From: Nevskia sp.
GTDB taxonomy: Bacteria > Pseudomonadota > Gammaproteobacteria > Nevskiales > Nevskiaceae
Assembly (NCBI GenBank): GCA_028291645.1
Contig: JAQGNU010000065.1
Location: forward strand, 1-38,803
DNA length: 38,803 nucleotides
Reading direction: 5' to 3'
Positions 24,482 through 32,502 of the stretch are shown in pieces. The stretch's first letter is position 1. Each line of letters starts with the position of its first letter. Under the pieces are notes generated by a model. The model was not told the origin of the DNA and searched no databases. It saw only the letters and a program-made list of their open reading frames with translations. Both the position numbers and the translations under genes were made by a program.

Positions 24482-27010
24482 TTGAATCAGAAACTCAGCG
24501 CCGCAGAATTGGCGCCCTCGCGCAGCGACGACCGCAACTCACTGAGCAAGGATGCGCTGCGCCGCGCGTTCCTCGATCGCCTGTGCTATTCGCAGGGCAA
24601 ATTCAGCGGTCTCGCCACGCGCAACGACTACTACCTGGCGCTGGCCTACACCATCCGCGATCGCATGCTGCAGCGCTGGATCAGCACCGCCGCCGCGTAT
24701 ACGGTGCAGGGCGCGCGCACGGTGTCGTATCTGTCGGCCGAGTTCCTGATGGGCCCGCACCTCGGTAATAACCTGATCAATCTCGGCATCTACGACGAGG
24801 TGCAACAGACCATTGCCGAACTCGGCCTCGATCTCGACGACCTGCTGGCGCAGGAAGAAGAGCCGGGCCTCGGCAACGGCGGTCTCGGCCGGCTTGCCGC
24901 CTGCTTCATCGATTCGCTGGCGACCCTGCAGATTCCGGCGCTCGGTTACGGCATTCGTTACGAGTACGGCATCTTTCATCAGCAGATCGTCGATGGCCGC
25001 CAGGTCGAGAAGACCGACAAGTGGTTGCGCTTCGGCAATCCCTGGGAGCTGCCGCGGCCGGAGTGGACGCAGGAAGTGAAGCTCGGCGGCAGCACCGAGC
25101 AATACATCGACGAACTCGGCCGGCTGCGGGTGCGCTGGGCGCCGGCCAAAACGGTGGTCGGCATGCCTTACGACACGCCGATTGCCGGCTACAAGAACAA
25201 CACCGCCAATACCTTGCGGCTGTGGCGTGCCGAAGCCACCGAGGCTTTCGATTTCGAGACTTTCAACCGCGGCGACTATGCCGGCGCGGTCAGCAAGAAG
25301 ATCACCTCGGAAAATCTGAGCAAGGTGCTCTATCCGAACGACGAGACGCTGCAAGGCAAAGAGCTGCGGCTGGAACAGCAGTTCTTCTTCGTCTCCTGTT
25401 CGCTGCAGGACATGCTGCGCATCCTCAAGGGCCAGCAGCTGCCGATCGAGCGCTTCCACGAAAAATTCGCAGTGCAGCTGAACGATACGCATCCGGCGAT
25501 CGCGGTGGCCGAACTGATGCGGCTGCTGGTCGACGTGCACGTGATGCCCTGGGACGAGGCCTGGGCCGTCGCGCAGAGAACCTTCGGCTACACCAATCAC
25601 ACGCTGATGCCGGAAGCGCTGGAGCGTTGGCCGCTGGAGCTGTTCAAAAGCGTGCTGCCGCGCCATCTGGAAATCATCTACGAGATCAATGCGCGCTTCC
25701 TCGACGAAGTGCGGCTGCGCTTTCTCGGCGACGATGCGCGCGCCGCACGCTTGTCGCTGATCGACGAGAGCGGCGAGCGCTACGTGCGCATGGCGCATCT
25801 GGCCTGCGTCGGCAGCCATACCATCAACGGCGTCGCCGCGCTGCATTCGGAACTGCTGAAGCAGGACGTGCTGAAGGATTTCTACGAGCTGTGGCCGCAC
25901 AAGTTCACCAACGTCACCAACGGCGTCACGCCGCGGCGCTGGATCGTGCTGTCGAATCCGCGTCTGACCAAGCTGATCAGCGAGTCGATCGGCGAAGACT
26001 GGATCCGCGATCTGGACGAATTGCGGCGGCTCGAACCGTTCGCCAACAACGCCGACTTCCGCGAGCGCTGGCGCCAGATCAAGCACGCCAACAAGCTCGA
26101 CTTCGCGCGCATCGTGCAGCACAAGACCGGCATCACCGTCGATCCGCATTCGATGTACGACGTGCAGGTCAAGCGCATCCACGAATACAAGCGCCAGCAT
26201 CTCAACGTGCTGCACATCGTCGCGCTGTATCACCGCATCAAATCGAATCCGAACATCGAGATCACGCCGCGCACCTTCGTGTTCGGCGGCAAGGCGGCAC
26301 CGGGTTATCACCTGGCCAAGCTGATGATCAAGCTGATCACGGCGGTCGGCGACGTCGTCAACCGCGACCCGCAGGTGCGCGATCGCCTGAAGGTGGTGTT
26401 CGTGCCGAACTTCAGCGTCACCAACGGCCAGTGGATCTATCCGGCGGCCGACTTGTCGGAGCAGATTTCCACCGCCGGCAAGGAAGCCTCCGGCACCGGC
26501 AACATGAAGTTCCAGATGAATGGTGCGCTGACCATCGGCACGCTCGACGGCGCTAATGTCGAGATCCGCGAGCAGGTCGGCGACGAGAACTTCTTCCTGT
26601 TCGGTCTCAGCACCGAGCAGGTCTACGCGCTGCAGGCGCGCGGCTACCGGCCGCTGGACTGGTACGAGAAAAATCCCGAACTGCGCGCCGTGCTCGACCT
26701 CATCCGCAACGGCTTCTTCTCGCGCGGCGACACCGAACTGTTCCGCCCACTGGTCGATGGCCTGCTGCATCACGACCCGTACTTGCTGCTGGCGGACTAC
26801 GAGTCCTACGTCGAGTGCCAGGACGAAGTCAGCGAAGTGTTCCGCGACAGCGAGCGCTGGACCAAGATGGCGATCCTGAATTCGGCGCGTTCCGGCATGT
26901 TCTCGTCGGATCGTTCGATCCGCGATTATTCGCGCAATATCTGGCGCGCGAAGGCAGTGCCGGTGGACCTGCTGTCGCCGGATGAGATCAAGGCGGGGTT
27001 GCTGCAATAA
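24482..27010 (+). CDS. glgP: Glycogen/alpha-glucan phosphorylase
   Basis: An 842-residue PLP enzyme (GT35) that releases glucose 1-phosphate from glycogen or maltodextrin. It starts at TTG 24482 after a strong AAGGAG; no ATG is near. Family blocks are YLSAEFLMG with LGNN, EEPGLGNGGLGRLAACF, YGIRYEYGIF, LNDTHPAIAVAELMR, YTNHTLMPEALERWP, TNVTNGVTPRRW and the PLP site KEASGTGNMKFQMNGALTIG with Lys676. The length and complete C-terminal domain indicate a functional enzyme. It stands alone here, without glgABC. Glucose 1-phosphate from it could enter the Entner-Doudoroff genes farther along the window after conversion to glucose 6-phosphate. Confidence 0.95.
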   Translation: MNQKLSAAELAPSRSDDRNSLSKDALRRAFLDRLCYSQGKFSGLATRNDYYLALAYTIRDRMLQRWISTAAAYTVQGARTVSYLSAEFLMGPHLGNNLINLGIYDEVQQTIAELGLDLDDLLAQEEEPGLGNGGLGRLAACFIDSLATLQIPALGYGIRYEYGIFHQQIVDGRQVEKTDKWLRFGNPWELPRPEWTQEVKLGGSTEQYIDELGRLRVRWAPAKTVVGMPYDTPIAGYKNNTANTLRLWRAEATEAFDFETFNRGDYAGAVSKKITSENLSKVLYPNDETLQGKELRLEQQFFFVSCSLQDMLRILKGQQLPIERFHEKFAVQLNDTHPAIAVAELMRLLVDVHVMPWDEAWAVAQRTFGYTNHTLMPEALERWPLELFKSVLPRHLEIIYEINARFLDEVRLRFLGDDARAARLSLIDESGERYVRMAHLACVGSHTINGVAALHSELLKQDVLKDFYELWPHKFTNVTNGVTPRRWIVLSNPRLTKLISESIGEDWIRDLDELRRLEPFANNADFRERWRQIKHANKLDFARIVQHKTGITVDPHSMYDVQVKRIHEYKRQHLNVLHIVALYHRIKSNPNIEITPRTFVFGGKAAPGYHLAKLMIKLITAVGDVVNRDPQVRDRLKVVFVPNFSVTNGQWIYPAADLSEQISTAGKEASGTGNMKFQMNGALTIGTLDGANVEIREQVGDENFFLFGLSTEQVYALQARGYRPLDWYEKNPELRAVLDLIRNGFFSRGDTELFRPLVDGLLHHDPYLLLADYESYVECQDEVSEVFRDSERWTKMAILNSARSGMFSSDRSIRDYSRNIWRAKAVPVDLLSPDEIKAGLLQ

Positions 27011-27353
27011 CGGACTCCAGCAGCACACCGGGAAAATATTCCCTATTGGCGCTCTATGCCGGGCCGTGCACGCCGCGGCGAAACTCGGGCCTCGACCGAT
27101 GCAGCAGGCCGCCGCGGCTGGATGGTCGCTGATGCGAATATTCATTGAGTTCCGCACAAGTCGCGATCCGGTCTGGCGCGGGTCTTGAGTTTGACCGCTG
27201 CTGCACCCGAGCAACCCCTCACCATAGGCGCGCAAACTTAAAAACAACTTACTGCGAGGCCGCACTTGCAACGCGGTGTTTTTCATTAAAGAAACCGTCA
27301 CACGCCAGCCCTAGCATCCGCTGCTCCACCAAACATTTGGCACAGCGGAGCGC
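27011..27353. other. Intergenic region glgP to phosphodiesterase gene
   Basis: 343 bases with no gene seen. A perfect small hairpin GGGAA-AATA-TTCCC lies at 27030-27043, 20 bases after the glgP stop, and could contribute to termination though no T run follows. The last 130 bases are AT-richer (around 27230-27310) and probably hold the promoter for the next gene, but I cannot assign boxes confidently. Confidence 0.3.
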
Positions 27354-29051
27354 ATGATGAAAGCAACACTATTGGGCCTGTCCATCGGTGCCGCGGCGCT
27401 GGCCGCCGGCTGCAACAATAGCAACAATAATTCGGCTACTGCGGTCTCGGCCAAGCACGTGCTGTTGATCAGCGTGGACGGCATGCATCAAGTGGATCTG
27501 GCCAATTGGATCAAAAGCAATCCCTCATCGACTTTCGCCAGCTTGGCGAACACCGGCGTGACCTATTCGGCCGCAACGACGACCACGCCCTCGGATTCGT
27601 TCCCCGGCCTGCTGTCGATGGTCACCGGCGGCACGCCGAAATCTACCGGCGTCTATTACGACGATAGCTACGATCGCACTTTGTACGCGCCCGGCACCAA
27701 TTGCAGCGGCAGTCCGGGCGTCGAAGTGGTGTACGACGAGAGTATCGAATTCGACGACAGCAAGCTGTTCAGCGGCGGCATTAATACGAACAATCTGCCG
27801 CTGGGCAAGGATTCGACGGGCGTCTGCAGCCCGGTCTATCCGCACTCGTTCGTGAAAGTGAACACGATCTTTGAAGTCGTCAAGGCGGCCGGCGGTTTGA
27901 CCGCCTGGTCGGACAAGCACGCGGCTTATGATTTGGTGAACGGTCCGTCCGGCACCGGCGTGACCGATCTGTACACGCCGGAAATAAATTCGCTGATCAA
28001 GAACGGCGGCACCGCGAACGGGGTCAATCTGACGGCAACCTTGGCGCTGTGCGATGGCACCAACTCGCTGCCGGTCGGCAAAGTCTCCGATTACACCACC
28101 TGCATCCCGGCGGGCGAGGCTTACGACGACGTCAAGGTCCAGGCCATTGTCAACCAGATCGACGGACTCAAGTCCGACGGCTCCGCCGGATCGGGCGTAC
28201 CGGAAATTTTCGGCATGAATTTCCAGCAACTGAGCGTCGGCCAGAAGCTGCCGGTGGGCGGCTACAAAGACGCCAGCGGCACGCCGACCGCGAACCTCAA
28301 CGGCGTGCTTGCACATGTCGATCAATCGATCGGGAAGATGGTGACCGAGCTGAAGAGCAAGGGTTTGCTGGAGTCGACGCTCATCATCATCAGCGCCAAG
28401 CATGGCCAGTCGCCGATCGATCCAACGCTGCTGTCGATGGAAAGCGGCGGGCTCGGCAACGCCACGGTCGAGGATCCACTCGACTTCATCGTCAAGGCGG
28501 TTCCGCAGATTGGCAGCCCTTCGAGCGTCTTCGTCAATCCGAACAGCGGCAGCGCCTTGGCCACCAACGGACGCCTGCAAACCGATGACGTGGGCTTGGT
28601 CTGGCTGCAGGATCAAAGCGCGGCGAACATCAGCGCTGTCGCAGCGCAGCTGCAGAACAATGCCGCTGCGATCTTCGCCAATACGCTGCCGAGCGGCACG
28701 ATCTTTACCGGCAGCGTCACGTCCGGCTCGGCGTTGGCGAGCATTTTTGGCGATCCGACATCGACCGATGCCGTGGCCGCGGCGCGTGCGCCGAACGTGT
28801 TCATTCAGCCGAATGCCGGCGTGATCTACTCGGGCAGCTCGAAGAAGATTGCCGAACATGGCGGCGGCGCATCGACCGATACCGGCGTCGCGCTGCTGGT
28901 ATCGCTGCCGTCGATCGCGCCGCAGCTTGTATCGACTCCGGTCACGACCACGCAGATCGCCCCGACCATCCTGCAAACGCTCGGCATCGATCCGGGCAAG
29001 CTGCAGGCCGTGCAGAAAGAAGGCACGACGGTTCTGCCGTCGCTGTTCTAG
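27354..29051 (+). CDS. Lipoprotein of the alkaline phosphatase / type I phosphodiesterase superfamily
   Basis: A 565-residue exported protein. The leader ends in LAAGC, predicting lipidation of Cys20, followed by an Asn/Ser tether. The catalytic domain begins HVLLISVDGMHQVDL, with the metal-binding Asp of SVDG. TPSDSFPGLLSMVTGG is the nucleophile region, where a Thr or Ser is the expected nucleophile. LIIISAKHGQSP carries a metal-ligand histidine, AEHGGG a second, and TTTQIAPTILQTLGI is the usual superfamily end. Such enzymes hydrolyse nucleotide or phosphate diesters outside the cytoplasm; the substrate is not visible. GCGGAG precedes ATG 27354; a second ATG follows directly. It appears monocistronic with a hairpin after it. 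Confidence 0.82.
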   Translation: MMKATLLGLSIGAAALAAGCNNSNNNSATAVSAKHVLLISVDGMHQVDLANWIKSNPSSTFASLANTGVTYSAATTTTPSDSFPGLLSMVTGGTPKSTGVYYDDSYDRTLYAPGTNCSGSPGVEVVYDESIEFDDSKLFSGGINTNNLPLGKDSTGVCSPVYPHSFVKVNTIFEVVKAAGGLTAWSDKHAAYDLVNGPSGTGVTDLYTPEINSLIKNGGTANGVNLTATLALCDGTNSLPVGKVSDYTTCIPAGEAYDDVKVQAIVNQIDGLKSDGSAGSGVPEIFGMNFQQLSVGQKLPVGGYKDASGTPTANLNGVLAHVDQSIGKMVTELKSKGLLESTLIIISAKHGQSPIDPTLLSMESGGLGNATVEDPLDFIVKAVPQIGSPSSVFVNPNSGSALATNGRLQTDDVGLVWLQDQSAANISAVAAQLQNNAAAIFANTLPSGTIFTGSVTSGSALASIFGDPTSTDAVAAARAPNVFIQPNAGVIYSGSSKKIAEHGGGASTDTGVALLVSLPSIAPQLVSTPVTTTQIAPTILQTLGIDPGKLQAVQKEGTTVLPSLF

Positions 29052-29062
29052 CAGCCGCGCAG

Positions 29063-29100
29063 CGAATCCTCGCGATATCACATCAGATCGCGGGGATTCG
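29063..29100 (+). terminator. Hairpin after the phosphodiesterase gene
   Basis: CGAATCCTCGCGAT (29063-29076) pairs with ATCGCGGGGATTCG (29087-29100) over 14 positions, 13 Watson-Crick and one U-G wobble, around a 10-base loop. It starts 11 bases after the stop codon. There is no T run after it, so it may be a weak terminator or an mRNA 3'-end stabiliser. Confidence 0.5.
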
Positions 29101-29249
29101 TCGTCTCCACCATTACTCTGCTTCTACCGCGCCGTCGGAGTGGTTAGTATCTGGCGCTTGCGTCGCTCAGCAATCAGCGATGGCGTTGGTCCTGCGGGTG
29201 CATCAGTTCCGCATCACAATCGATAACAAGACTGCGGTCTGGAGGAGCA

Positions 29250-30332
29250 ATGGTCTATCGCGTCATTCAGTGGGGGACCGGCACGATCGGCAAGCACACG
29301 CTGCGTGCAGTGATCGATCACCCGCAATTGGAATTAGTCGGCGTAAAGGTGTACAGCCAGGACAAGATCGGGTTTGATGCCGGTGCGATCGTCGGCTTGC
29401 CCGACACCGGCATCAAGGCCGTGGTCGACATGAATGATCTGCCGCTCGCCAACGCCGATTGCGTGCTCTACATTCCGATGCTGCCGAACTACGATGAAAT
29501 TTCGCAGTTGTTGCGCGCCGGCGTGAACGTGATCACCACCGCCGGCAACCTGTATCCCAAAAGCTCCGGCATGGAGATCGTCGATAAAATCCAGAATGCC
29601 TGCCTCGCCGGCAACAGCGTTTTTCATGGCTCCGGGATAAATCCGGCATTCATGAGCGAAGTGCTGCCGCTGACCCTGTCCGGGCTCAGCTACAGGGCGA
29701 AGCGGATCACCGTGCAGGAAGTGTCGGACGTGCGCCTGTACGCCGCGCAGGCGCCCGAAATCATGATGAACCACCTCGGCTTCGGCAAATCACCGGCAGA
29801 GGCCCTGCGGCCGGACAACCCGTTCATCGCCTGGATGAGCGGGTATTTTCGCGAGTCGATGGACATGATCGTCGATCATCTCGGCGTGAAACTGGAAAAA
29901 GTCATCGACAATCACCAGGTCGCGATCGCAAAGTCGCGCGTCGTTATTTCGCAGGCGCACACGATCGAACCGGGCACCGTGGCGTGCCGGCGTTTCGAGT
30001 GGCAGGGCATCGTCAACGGCACGCCCGCCATCATCCTGCGCACCTACTGGAAGACGACGATGGATATCGAATCGGCGTGGCCGATCGGGTCCGAAAAGGA
30101 AGTGGAATGGACCATCACGGTCGAAGGTACGCCTTCGTATCAATGCAAGGTATCGACCTGTGCGAGCTTCGATTCGGACAATCCGAAATTCGGTCAGGGC
30201 GGCGAAGTCGCCGCGGTGATCGGCACCGGCATGCACGCAGTCAATGCAATTCCGTACGTCTGCAAGGCACAACCCGGGATCAGGACATTTCTGGATCTGC
30301 CGATAATCGGCAGCTTCGGCGGGCTGCAATGA
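29250..30332 (+). CDS. NAD(P)-dependent dehydrogenase, dihydrodipicolinate reductase-like
   Basis: A 360-residue cytoplasmic protein. The N-terminus (YRVIQWGTGTIGKHTLRAVI) is a Rossmann fold with GTGTIG, followed by VITTAGNLYP and GSGINPAF blocks typical of the dihydrodipicolinate reductase-like / amine-dehydrogenase-like family. These proteins share DapB's fold but are longer and usually not DapB; members occur in lipid, steroid and amino-acid catabolic clusters. The real substrate cannot be read here. GGAGGAG lies 6 bases before ATG 29250. Immediately downstream is a decayed short-chain dehydrogenase start, so this gene may be the survivor of a former catabolic operon. Confidence 0.75.
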   Translation: MVYRVIQWGTGTIGKHTLRAVIDHPQLELVGVKVYSQDKIGFDAGAIVGLPDTGIKAVVDMNDLPLANADCVLYIPMLPNYDEISQLLRAGVNVITTAGNLYPKSSGMEIVDKIQNACLAGNSVFHGSGINPAFMSEVLPLTLSGLSYRAKRITVQEVSDVRLYAAQAPEIMMNHLGFGKSPAEALRPDNPFIAWMSGYFRESMDMIVDHLGVKLEKVIDNHQVAIAKSRVVISQAHTIEPGTVACRRFEWQGIVNGTPAIILRTYWKTTMDIESAWPIGSEKEVEWTITVEGTPSYQCKVSTCASFDSDNPKFGQGGEVAAVIGTGMHAVNAIPYVCKAQPGIRTFLDLPIIGSFGGLQ

Positions 30333-30360
30333 TTTCTCGCAGGACCATGCGAGGAGTCAC

Positions 30361-30477
30361 ATAACCGGCTCAGAGATCGAGCAGAACAGCGTGGCAATCG
30401 GAGGCCTGCGCATCGATGGCAAAGTGGCGATCGTCAGCAGCGCCTTCGAGGGCGGAAAAAGTCGTTGCTCGAAGTAA
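30361..30477 (+). pseudogene. Decayed N-terminus of a short-chain dehydrogenase
   Basis: The frame from 30361 encodes 38 codons ending TAA at 30477. Its middle, GGLRIDGKVAIVSSAFEGG, closely resembles the first strand and glycine loop of SDR enzymes (usually LxDGKVAIVTGAxxGIG). The TGAxxGIG loop is replaced by SSAFEGG and the frame stops soon after. An AGGAG ribosome-binding site is well placed, but the codon where ATG is expected is ATA (30361-30363); GTG at 30391 is an alternative. I read this as the remaining 5' end of an SDR gene formerly downstream of the dehydrogenase at 29250-30332, about 28 bp after its stop. Confidence 0.5.
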
Positions 30478-30544
30478 TACAAGGATCCAAAATACGCCAC
30501 CAGATGTTCTGGCTGCGGCTGAATAATAAAGGGGGAATTTGCGC

Positions 30545-31519
30545 ATGAAGAACCTATTGATCGGACTGACATCGGCCCTGGCAGTGCTGGGGCCGCAAAC
30601 CATAGTTGCCGACGACGCGCCGGTGCCGACGCAGATCGTCGACGTGATGAACAAGATTTACGGCGTACACGCCGGCTTCCGTGCCAATCACGCCAAGGGC
30701 GTCGTCGTCGAGGGCAGTTTCAAGGCCTCGCCCGAGGCTGCGGCGCTAAGCCGTGCGGTGCTGTTCGCCGGCGCTACGATTCCGATCACCGTGCGCTTCT
30801 CGGATTCCGGCGGACTGCCCACCGTGCCGGACGGCTCAAACGGTGCCAGTCCGCATGGCATGGCGATCAAGTTTCACCAGCCGGGCGGTGCCGATACCGA
30901 CATGGTGATCAACTCGCTGAAATTCTTCCCGGTGGCGAACGGCGAGGAATTCCGCGATCTGCTGCAGGCCATTGCCGACAGTCCGGCCGACGCGCCCAAG
31001 CCGACCAAGTTCGAGCAGTTCGTTGCCGCGCATCCGAGCGTGCCGAAAGCGTTTGCAACAACATCCACGCCCGACAGCTTCGCCGACGAAACGTATTACG
31101 GCATCGACGCCTTCGTGCTGGTCAACAAGGCCGGCCAGAAGCAGGCAGTGCGCTATGTCATGCAGCCGGAGCACGCGGTACATCTGCCGGCCGCCGCTGC
31201 GGCCAAGAAGCCGGCGGATTTTCTGGTCGACGAATTGCCAGCCCGCGTGGCGAAGCATGCCGTGGTGTTTCATCTGAAGGCACAGCTGGCTGCTGCAACG
31301 GATCAGACCAAGGACCCGACGCAGCCCTGGCCGGCGGATCGCAAGCTGGTGGAACTCGGCACGCTGACGCTCGACAAGACGGTGCCGGACAGTCTCGCCG
31401 CGCAGAAGAAACTGCTGTTCCTGCCGGGTCAGATCACCGATGGCATCGAGCTGTCGGATGATCCGCTGGTGGCGGCGCGCAATGCGGCGTACGCGGTGTC
31501 GTTTTCGCGGCGGCAATAA
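30545..31519 (+). CDS. Secreted catalase-related heme peroxidase
   Basis: A 324-residue protein starting at ATG 30545 behind a GGGGGA site; an in-frame TTG two codons earlier is less likely. A signal peptide covers about 1-22. The catalase core is reduced but key residues are present: distal His49 in RANHAKG, RFSDSGG, Asn123 in INSLKFFPV, and near the C-terminus Arg312-x3-Tyr316 (RNAAY), the proximal heme-ligand pattern. This is the short periplasmic SrpA-like type, which often acts as an organic-peroxide-dependent peroxidase rather than a full catalase. Its targeting suggests defence against, or use of, peroxides in the periplasm. No cytochrome b561 partner gene is beside it. Confidence 0.85.
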   Translation: MKNLLIGLTSALAVLGPQTIVADDAPVPTQIVDVMNKIYGVHAGFRANHAKGVVVEGSFKASPEAAALSRAVLFAGATIPITVRFSDSGGLPTVPDGSNGASPHGMAIKFHQPGGADTDMVINSLKFFPVANGEEFRDLLQAIADSPADAPKPTKFEQFVAAHPSVPKAFATTSTPDSFADETYYGIDAFVLVNKAGQKQAVRYVMQPEHAVHLPAAAAAKKPADFLVDELPARVAKHAVVFHLKAQLAAATDQTKDPTQPWPADRKLVELGTLTLDKTVPDSLAAQKKLLFLPGQITDGIELSDDPLVAARNAAYAVSFSRRQ

Positions 31520-31550
31520 CGACTTCGGCCAGCCCGGCTCATGCGGGGCA

Positions 31551-31569
31551 GGGCGGGAGCATCCCGCCC
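31551..31569 (+). terminator. GC-rich hairpin after the catalase-related gene
   Basis: GGGCGGGA (31551-31558) and TCCCGCCC (31562-31569) form a perfect 8-bp stem with a 3-base loop, 31 bases after the stop codon. It is followed by CTACG, not a T run, and resembles a REP-type element more than a canonical terminator. It probably caps the 3' end of the transcript. Confidence 0.45.
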
Positions 31570-31592
31570 TACGCTTGCTGAAGGTTAGCCTA

Positions 31593-31625
31593 GTAGGGCG
31601 GATTAGCGCAGCGTAATCCGCCTTC
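31593..31625 (+). repeat. REP element 1 (left flank of RAYT gene)
   Basis: GTAG at 31593 is followed by the stem GGCGGATTA (31597-31605), an 8-base loop GCGCAGCG and TAATCCGCC (31614-31622). The 5' GTAG tetranucleotide plus imperfect palindrome is the form recognised by REP-associated tyrosine transposases. The same sequence recurs inverted at 32196-32231 and directly at 32453-32487. Confidence 0.85.
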
Positions 31626-31657
31626 CGCGAACCGTCTGCAAGCGGCACACTAAACGC

Positions 31658-32185
31658 ATGCCGCACTACACACGAAGCCATACTCCGGGCGGGACGTTCT
31701 TCTTCACCGTGGCGTTGTTGGAGCGCAAGCGCAGGCTGCTCGTTGAACACATCGAACACTTGCGGGAAGCTTTCCGGATTGTGCGCGCGAAGCGTCCCTT
31801 TGAGATCAACGCCATCGTCGTCCTGCCCGATCACTTGCATTGCATCTGGACCTTGCCGGAGGACGATCCCGATTTCTCGACACGCTGGCGCCTCATTAAA
31901 ACACGGTTCGTGAATTGTATTCCCGCGGGTGAACGGCTCTCGATCCGCCGTGAATCAAAAGGCGAGCGCGGCATCTGGCAGCGGCGCTTCTGGGAACACA
32001 CGATCCGCAACGACGCCGACTATGCCGCTCACGTCGACTACATTCATTTCAACCCGGTCAAGCATGGAGTTGTGCAGCGTGTAGCCGACTGGCCGCATTC
32101 GAGCTTTCATCGCTTTGTCGCCAGCGGTCTATTGCCTGCAGACTGGGCGGCGGAACCGCCGATTGAAGTGCTTGACTATGAATAG
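31658..32185 (+). CDS. REP-associated tyrosine transposase (RAYT, HUH family)
   Basis: A 175-residue single-strand nuclease related to the IS200/IS605 Y1 transposases. It has the HUH motif His59-x-His61 in LPDHLHCIW, the upstream THxxPGGTFFFTV-like start (SHTPGGTFFFTV), RRFWEHTIRND and the catalytic Tyr128 in VDYIHFNPVKHG. RAYTs bind and cleave REP hairpins with a GTAG foot. This gene is flanked by such elements in opposite orientation at 31593 and 32196, the usual RAYT arrangement. Length and all motifs are intact, so it is probably active or recently so. No ribosome-binding site is obvious at the ATG. Confidence 0.93.
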   Translation: MPHYTRSHTPGGTFFFTVALLERKRRLLVEHIEHLREAFRIVRAKRPFEINAIVVLPDHLHCIWTLPEDDPDFSTRWRLIKTRFVNCIPAGERLSIRRESKGERGIWQRRFWEHTIRNDADYAAHVDYIHFNPVKHGVVQRVADWPHSSFHRFVASGLLPADWAAEPPIEVLDYE

Positions 32186-32195
32186 CGAAAGGCAC

Positions 32196-32231
32196 GCGGA
32201 AGGCGGATTACGCTGCGCTAATCCGCCCTAC
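32196..32231 (-). repeat. REP element 2 (right flank of RAYT gene, inverted)
   Basis: GGCGGATTA (32202-32210), loop CGCTGCGC, TAATCCGCC (32219-32227), then CTAC, which is GTAG on the minus strand. It is the exact inverse of element 1, so the pair brackets the transposase gene like a BIME. Confidence 0.85.
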
Positions 32232-32419
32232 TCGGGCTCATTCCATCGCGCGAGTCCAGTGTATGAAACGTCCGCTATTAGGCCGTCAGAGTGAAAGACT
32301 ATGTGCTTGTTGAAGTTCTCGTCCACTGGTTTGAATGTAGTCCCCGACTGCACTGTGATTCTTGTGTCGGAGGTGGAAAGTACGAACCCCATTCCTGCGG
32401 CGGTAATCAAGAGGGTCAT
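32228..32419 (-). pseudogene. 5' fragment of an unknown gene fused into a REP element
   Basis: A 63-codon frame, starting MTLLITAAGMGFVLSTSDTR, with protein-like composition and a HSDGLIADVSYTGLARW segment reminiscent of proteasome/Ntn-type hydrolase N-termini, though I cannot assign it firmly. The frame stops at TAG formed by the GTAG foot of REP element 2, so it looks like the beginning of a longer gene cut at the REP. The 200 bases are clearly lower in GC than their surroundings, suggesting foreign origin. No good ribosome-binding site is seen. Confidence 0.35.
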
Positions 32420-32452
32420 GTGCGCTCAACGGTTCTAACGTTTATTAGCCCG

Positions 32453-32487
32453 AGTAGGGCGGATTGGCGTAGCGTAATCCGCCTTCC
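32453..32487 (+). repeat. REP element 3
   Basis: GTAG (32454-32457), then GGCGGATT, loop GGCGTAGCG and TAATCCGCC (to 32483). It is a direct copy of element 1 with changes in the loop, and its upstream flank AGCCCGAGTAGGGCGGATT is shared with the inverse of element 2. It lies between the gene fragment and the 3' end of eda (stop at 32503), where it may stabilise or end the eda transcript. Confidence 0.8.
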
Positions 32488-32502
32488 GAGACTGAGTCTG
32501 CA

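Noticed and set aside
24539-27301. 920-codon open frame antisense to glgP
   Set aside because: It is the expected shadow of a high-GC coding strand; its translation has no recognisable domain, while glgP on the other strand is fully conserved.
32400-32450. Integron attC-like motif (GTTAGAACC near TTGAGC) beside the gene fragment
   Set aside because: The GTTRRRY core is not matched fully and no paired boxes or integrase are present.
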